From assembly GCF_025118155.1 (NCBI RefSeq), contig NW_026251410.1, positions 62,001-126,000 on the forward strand: a DNA stretch of 64,000 nt, written 5' to 3'. The translations under genes were made by a program, and so were the position numbers. The DNA is from Cokeromyces recurvatus. Its lineage: Eukaryota; Mucoromycota; Mucoromycetes; Mucorales; Mucoraceae. The notes under the pieces were generated by a model that did not search any database, had not been told where the DNA came from, and saw only the letters and a list, made by a program, of their open reading frames with translations. Of this stretch, positions 60,859-64,000 are shown in pieces (position 1 is the first letter of the stretch; every line of letters starts with the position of its first letter).

Positions 60859-62482
60859 TTATTCTTTATTGGCTCCTTTTTGTTGTTTAATTTCTATACC
60901 AGCAGTGGATGCAATCGTACGCATAACATCAGTAATAGAAACTACACCAATTGCTTTCTCTCTTTCATCAATGACCCATACTCGATGTGATTTTGTAGCC
61001 AACAATTTAGCTACAGTAAAGCCTAAAGTAGTGTCAAGACGGACATCAAAAACAGGTAATCGGTCCTAAAAATAATGTTTTTATATTACAGATTATATCG
61101 GTAGGTCTTCCGAGATTCTTTTACCTGTCCATCATCAATGCCCTGTTGAGTACGAACTAAGCTTACAAATTGAAAGCAAGTCTTCCATAGAAGTTGATGA
61201 CGATAGCTTTTTATAACATGCTATATATGTACATATACATTTATGTGTGTGTATAAATATTACAATTAAGCTCTATTATCCTATCCTATCCTATTCTATT
61301 TTACCTTAACATCTGTCATACTAATATTACCAAGTACAATACCCATGTGACCAAGAACTGCAACAGAGGATATACTATATTTACCTGATATATGCATATA
61401 TATAATATGAACTCATTAAAAAGAGAACAGAATAAGTAAACCATTATTGTTTCTTACTCATTAACTCTAGGGCATCCAAGACTGGAGAGTCAGCATTAAC
61501 TGCAATGACATCGGATACACCCAGTCCCAGTTGACGAAGCTAAAATAAAAATAAATGTTCCGCCTTTCATCCATTTTATGCTATTTGAATACTTACAGTC
61601 TTATTCATCATACATTCAATATCTGGAAAATGACGTTGATTTTCAAAAAGATACCTTGCAACTGTAGATTGAGATAAAATACCCTTTTTATACACACATG
61701 TGTAAATAAGGACTTTAAATGAATGTATCTTCTAGCTTACCTTAATTGTGCCATCAGGATTCAATACACATACTTTTATATATTTACATAGACAATGAAT
61801 GATAGATTTAAAATATTAAAAAAAAAAAAGTAACTTACCTCTGTGTGTACCGTACGCAAATTCTTCTACAACAGATAATAATGTTGCTTCAGGCATAATT
61901 GAATAAAAAGGGTTTTTCTGTGAAAGATCTAATGATAACTATTAACGATAACAGCAACAACAACAACAAAATATGTATTTATTATAACTTTACCACTTGC
62001 TAATTTAACTGGCACTTCTCTTCCTTCTAGAGCTCGATGTAATATATCTCTTATTTCAAAAGTCAGTTCACTTTCGCCTTTTCCTTCATCTAATCTACTC
62101 TCTTCCTCATCTCCTGGTGGTGGCATATTTTGAAGTACAAGTAGAATGTAAGCAATTACATCTCCATAATCAAACATTCCAACATAAGACCGTGCATGAA
62201 CAATAGATGAATTGGTAACAGTTTTTACATCAGGATAATAAACCGGTGCAGACGAAATATTATTATTAATAAGTACATCACAAGCTTCTTCAATAGGTAA
62301 AGAGCCATCACTAAACATGTAGAAAAAAAAACACATGTTATTTTATTTTTTTATTTTTTTATACTAAAAAATAAGTAAAGCGCAAATTACATTGTAATTA
62401 CTTGTTGGTCTTTAATGAGACTTGAAGCTTTAACCATGGTCCAATCAACTGGGTCAGTTGTTACACCTTCTCTATGTGCCAT
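60859..62482 (-). CDS. CBS-domain protein, AMPK gamma/Snf4-like
   Basis: 360 aa from nine exons: 62482-62391, 62310-61994, 61928-61839, 61772-61741, 61683-61597, 61539-61458, 61384-61305, 61220-61125, 61065-60859. Four CBS-like motifs can be read: [40 protein letters not shown] with [35 protein letters not shown] with [32 protein letters not shown] with [11 protein letters not shown]. The layout and length fit a nucleotide-sensing gamma-type subunit; a Sds23-like or stand-alone CBS protein is possible. Short exons (32 nt at 61772-61741) and small introns are typical of this window. It lies upstream of the transcription factor in the same orientation (244 bp). Confidence 0.8.
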
Positions 62483-64000
62483 TTTTAATTATTGTTGTCG
62501 AAAAGAATAAAAAGAATGAAAAGAATAATAATAATAATAATAAGGATATTTTACATCATGATGGTAGTTGGAGTAACCAATTAAATTGCACGCTTTGTTT
62601 CTAATGCCAAAATGATCGTCACCTAAAGTGTAAAGAAAAAAACGTGGATTTTTTTTGTTAAAGATCACTGAATTTTATACGTTAAAAAGCTGGTCTTATG
62701 TTAAGGATAAATTATGATAAAGCAAAACTAATCATAACAGACTTTTTCCCTTTTTTTTTAAAAAAAAAAAACAATACCATGAATGATAAATAAAACTATT
62801 ATAATAATCGTCAAGAAAAGAAGACAATATATTGTTTAGACTCTCTTCTTTGTCTGTTGAATTAGGGTAAGGTTCTACTAGAGCAAAGGCCCTGTTTACT
62901 ATTTATAAGAACTCAAGATATTAGGATTAAATTAAATTATTTCGACTGTCTAAAACATCTCTCTGTTTAGAGACTTTTGTACAGTAAAGCTGGGAAATAT
63001 TGGTTAATTTACAAATTTGAATAATGGTTATAAAAAAATAATCTGGGGCATACTAAAAAAATGATTGGTGGAAAACCGAAAAACGATTGGCTCACCAATA
63101 TTTTCAAGTAAGCTCAGAGCAATATTTATCTGCATGAAATAGCGAAAGCGATAACTAACGCGGATAATCATAATTGTTGTTGTTGTTGTTTTTGACGTGA
63201 AAACAAGAGATGTCTCTTGCCATTATTTCTAAGGCTTGTCAATATCTTTTTAAAATTTAGTATTGCCATCAGATCTCGATTCCATATTCTTCTTTTATCT
63301 TCGTGTTCATTGGAATTTTTGAGCTACTGAATCATATATAGATATATATGACACCTACCGTCTTTACCTTCAGTAGACTGTTCCGTCTTGTTTTGAAGAG
63401 ATTGAAGTATCTCTTTGTTTTCCTTTAATTTTTACGTTAGATTTCATGAGTAAGCTAAGTGTAGATTATGTGGATAAAGAGGAAAAAAAAAGACGTTGAA
63501 AATAAATACAAGTTCCAAACCGATCGATATATACGAGCTACTGCGAATTAATCATTGTTCTTGAAAAGGAAGTTCTCTGATGGCAGGTCGGATTTTGACA
63601 ACTTTTAATCTATATAATTACATGAAATTGCTTCAGTGTTATTGATTCTTTATTAGTATATCATTATTAAACAAAACTTCTGTTGCTCTTTCATTGGTAC
63701 TTTACATGATCTTAGCGTCTATTGTCTTTGAAAGAGTTGATCACTTTAATCTATTGGATCTGTGTGTTTTAAATCGAGTATTGAATCGAGTAACTGCTAT
63801 TTATCTCTCTGTATATGCTCTCTAATAAATAAAAAAAAACTAGAGAATGTGTATAACACTTGTAATTTTATTCATTCTCTGATATATTCCCTGTTCAGCA
63901 AAGCTAATTAATTTACTGTATCTGTTTGTTTTTCCATTTGTGTTTTTTTTTATTTGATTCCGTTGCTTCGAAGTCAACATAAGTCTACATTTGTGCGATA
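62483..64000. other. Gene-free right edge
   Basis: AT-rich DNA without a recognisable gene up to the window end. It contains the possible transposon end at 62982 (separate entry) and a (ttg)n tract near 63175-63191. Confidence 0.5.
62982..63090 (+). repeat. TIR-like end related to the Fanzor element
   Basis: Begins after TA with CAGTAAAGCTGGGAAA and continues ATAAAAAAATAATCTGGGGC. The Fanzor element left end reads CAGTCTGGGAAA ... ATAAAAAAATAATTGGGTCA in the same order. The opposite end is not found in the remaining 0.9 kb, so the element either continues past the window or is a solo relic. Confidence 0.45.

Overview
The window is nuclear DNA from a fungus, most likely an early-diverging Mucoromycota lineage (Mucorales-like). 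The reasons are: very AT-rich intergenic DNA, many short introns (35-120 nt) with GTAAGT/GTATGT donors, clean eukaryotic orthologues, a minor-spliceosome protein that most Dikarya lack, and a Fanzor-bearing DNA transposon. Species was inferred from gene content only; no marker gene is present.

Layout. 0-3.3 kb: 3' part of SNRNP35 (U11/U12-35K), then secreted catalase A (-). 3.3-7.7 kb: gene-free. 7.7-13.1 kb: sphingoid-base-1-phosphate phosphatase (+), AIG1-type GTPase (-), coiled-coil protein (-). 13.1-16.9 kb: gene-free. 16.9-19.7 kb: catalase B (+). 20-28.6 kb: five minus-strand genes: SET-domain lysine methyltransferase, SNAPC3-like snRNA transcription factor, an Atg8 paralogue, a SANT/Myb protein and an AVT-type amino acid transporter. 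28.8-29.1 kb: small Cys protein (+). 29.4-32.2 kb: a TA-flanked element with terminal inverted repeats that carries a Fanzor (eukaryotic TnpB-like nuclease) gene. 32.6-33.6 kb: steroid 5-alpha-reductase-like protein (-). 35.0-40.4 kb: 17-exon TRAPPC9/Trs120 (+). 40.7-42.2 kb: mitochondrial DEAD-box helicase (-). 44.2-45.8 kb: adenylosuccinate lyase (+). 46.2-48.9 kb: SWI3/RSC8 (-). 49.4-51.1 kb: mL57 (+) and NDUFS8 (-), convergent. 51.1-56.7 kb: gene-free, with a hairpin-forming tandem repeat. 56.7-62.5 kb: uS5m (+), a polyQ Zn2Cys6 factor (-) and an AMPK-gamma-like CBS protein (-). 62.5-64 kb: gene-free, with one end of a second element related to the Fanzor element.

The genes do not form one pathway. 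Recurrent themes are mitochondrial biogenesis (MRH4-like helicase, mL57, uS5m, NDUFS8), small nuclear RNA biology (SNRNP35, SNAPC3), peroxide defence (two secreted catalases) and autophagy/membrane traffic (Atg8, TRAPPC9).

The most interesting object is the Fanzor element: TIRs, TA target site, zinc ribbon, RuvC residues, and a candidate guide-RNA region between the stop codon and the element end. The reading frame is disturbed in at least one homopolymer, so activity is uncertain. A second TIR-like end near 62,982 suggests a local family. All exon structures were derived by eye from splice signals and frame continuity.
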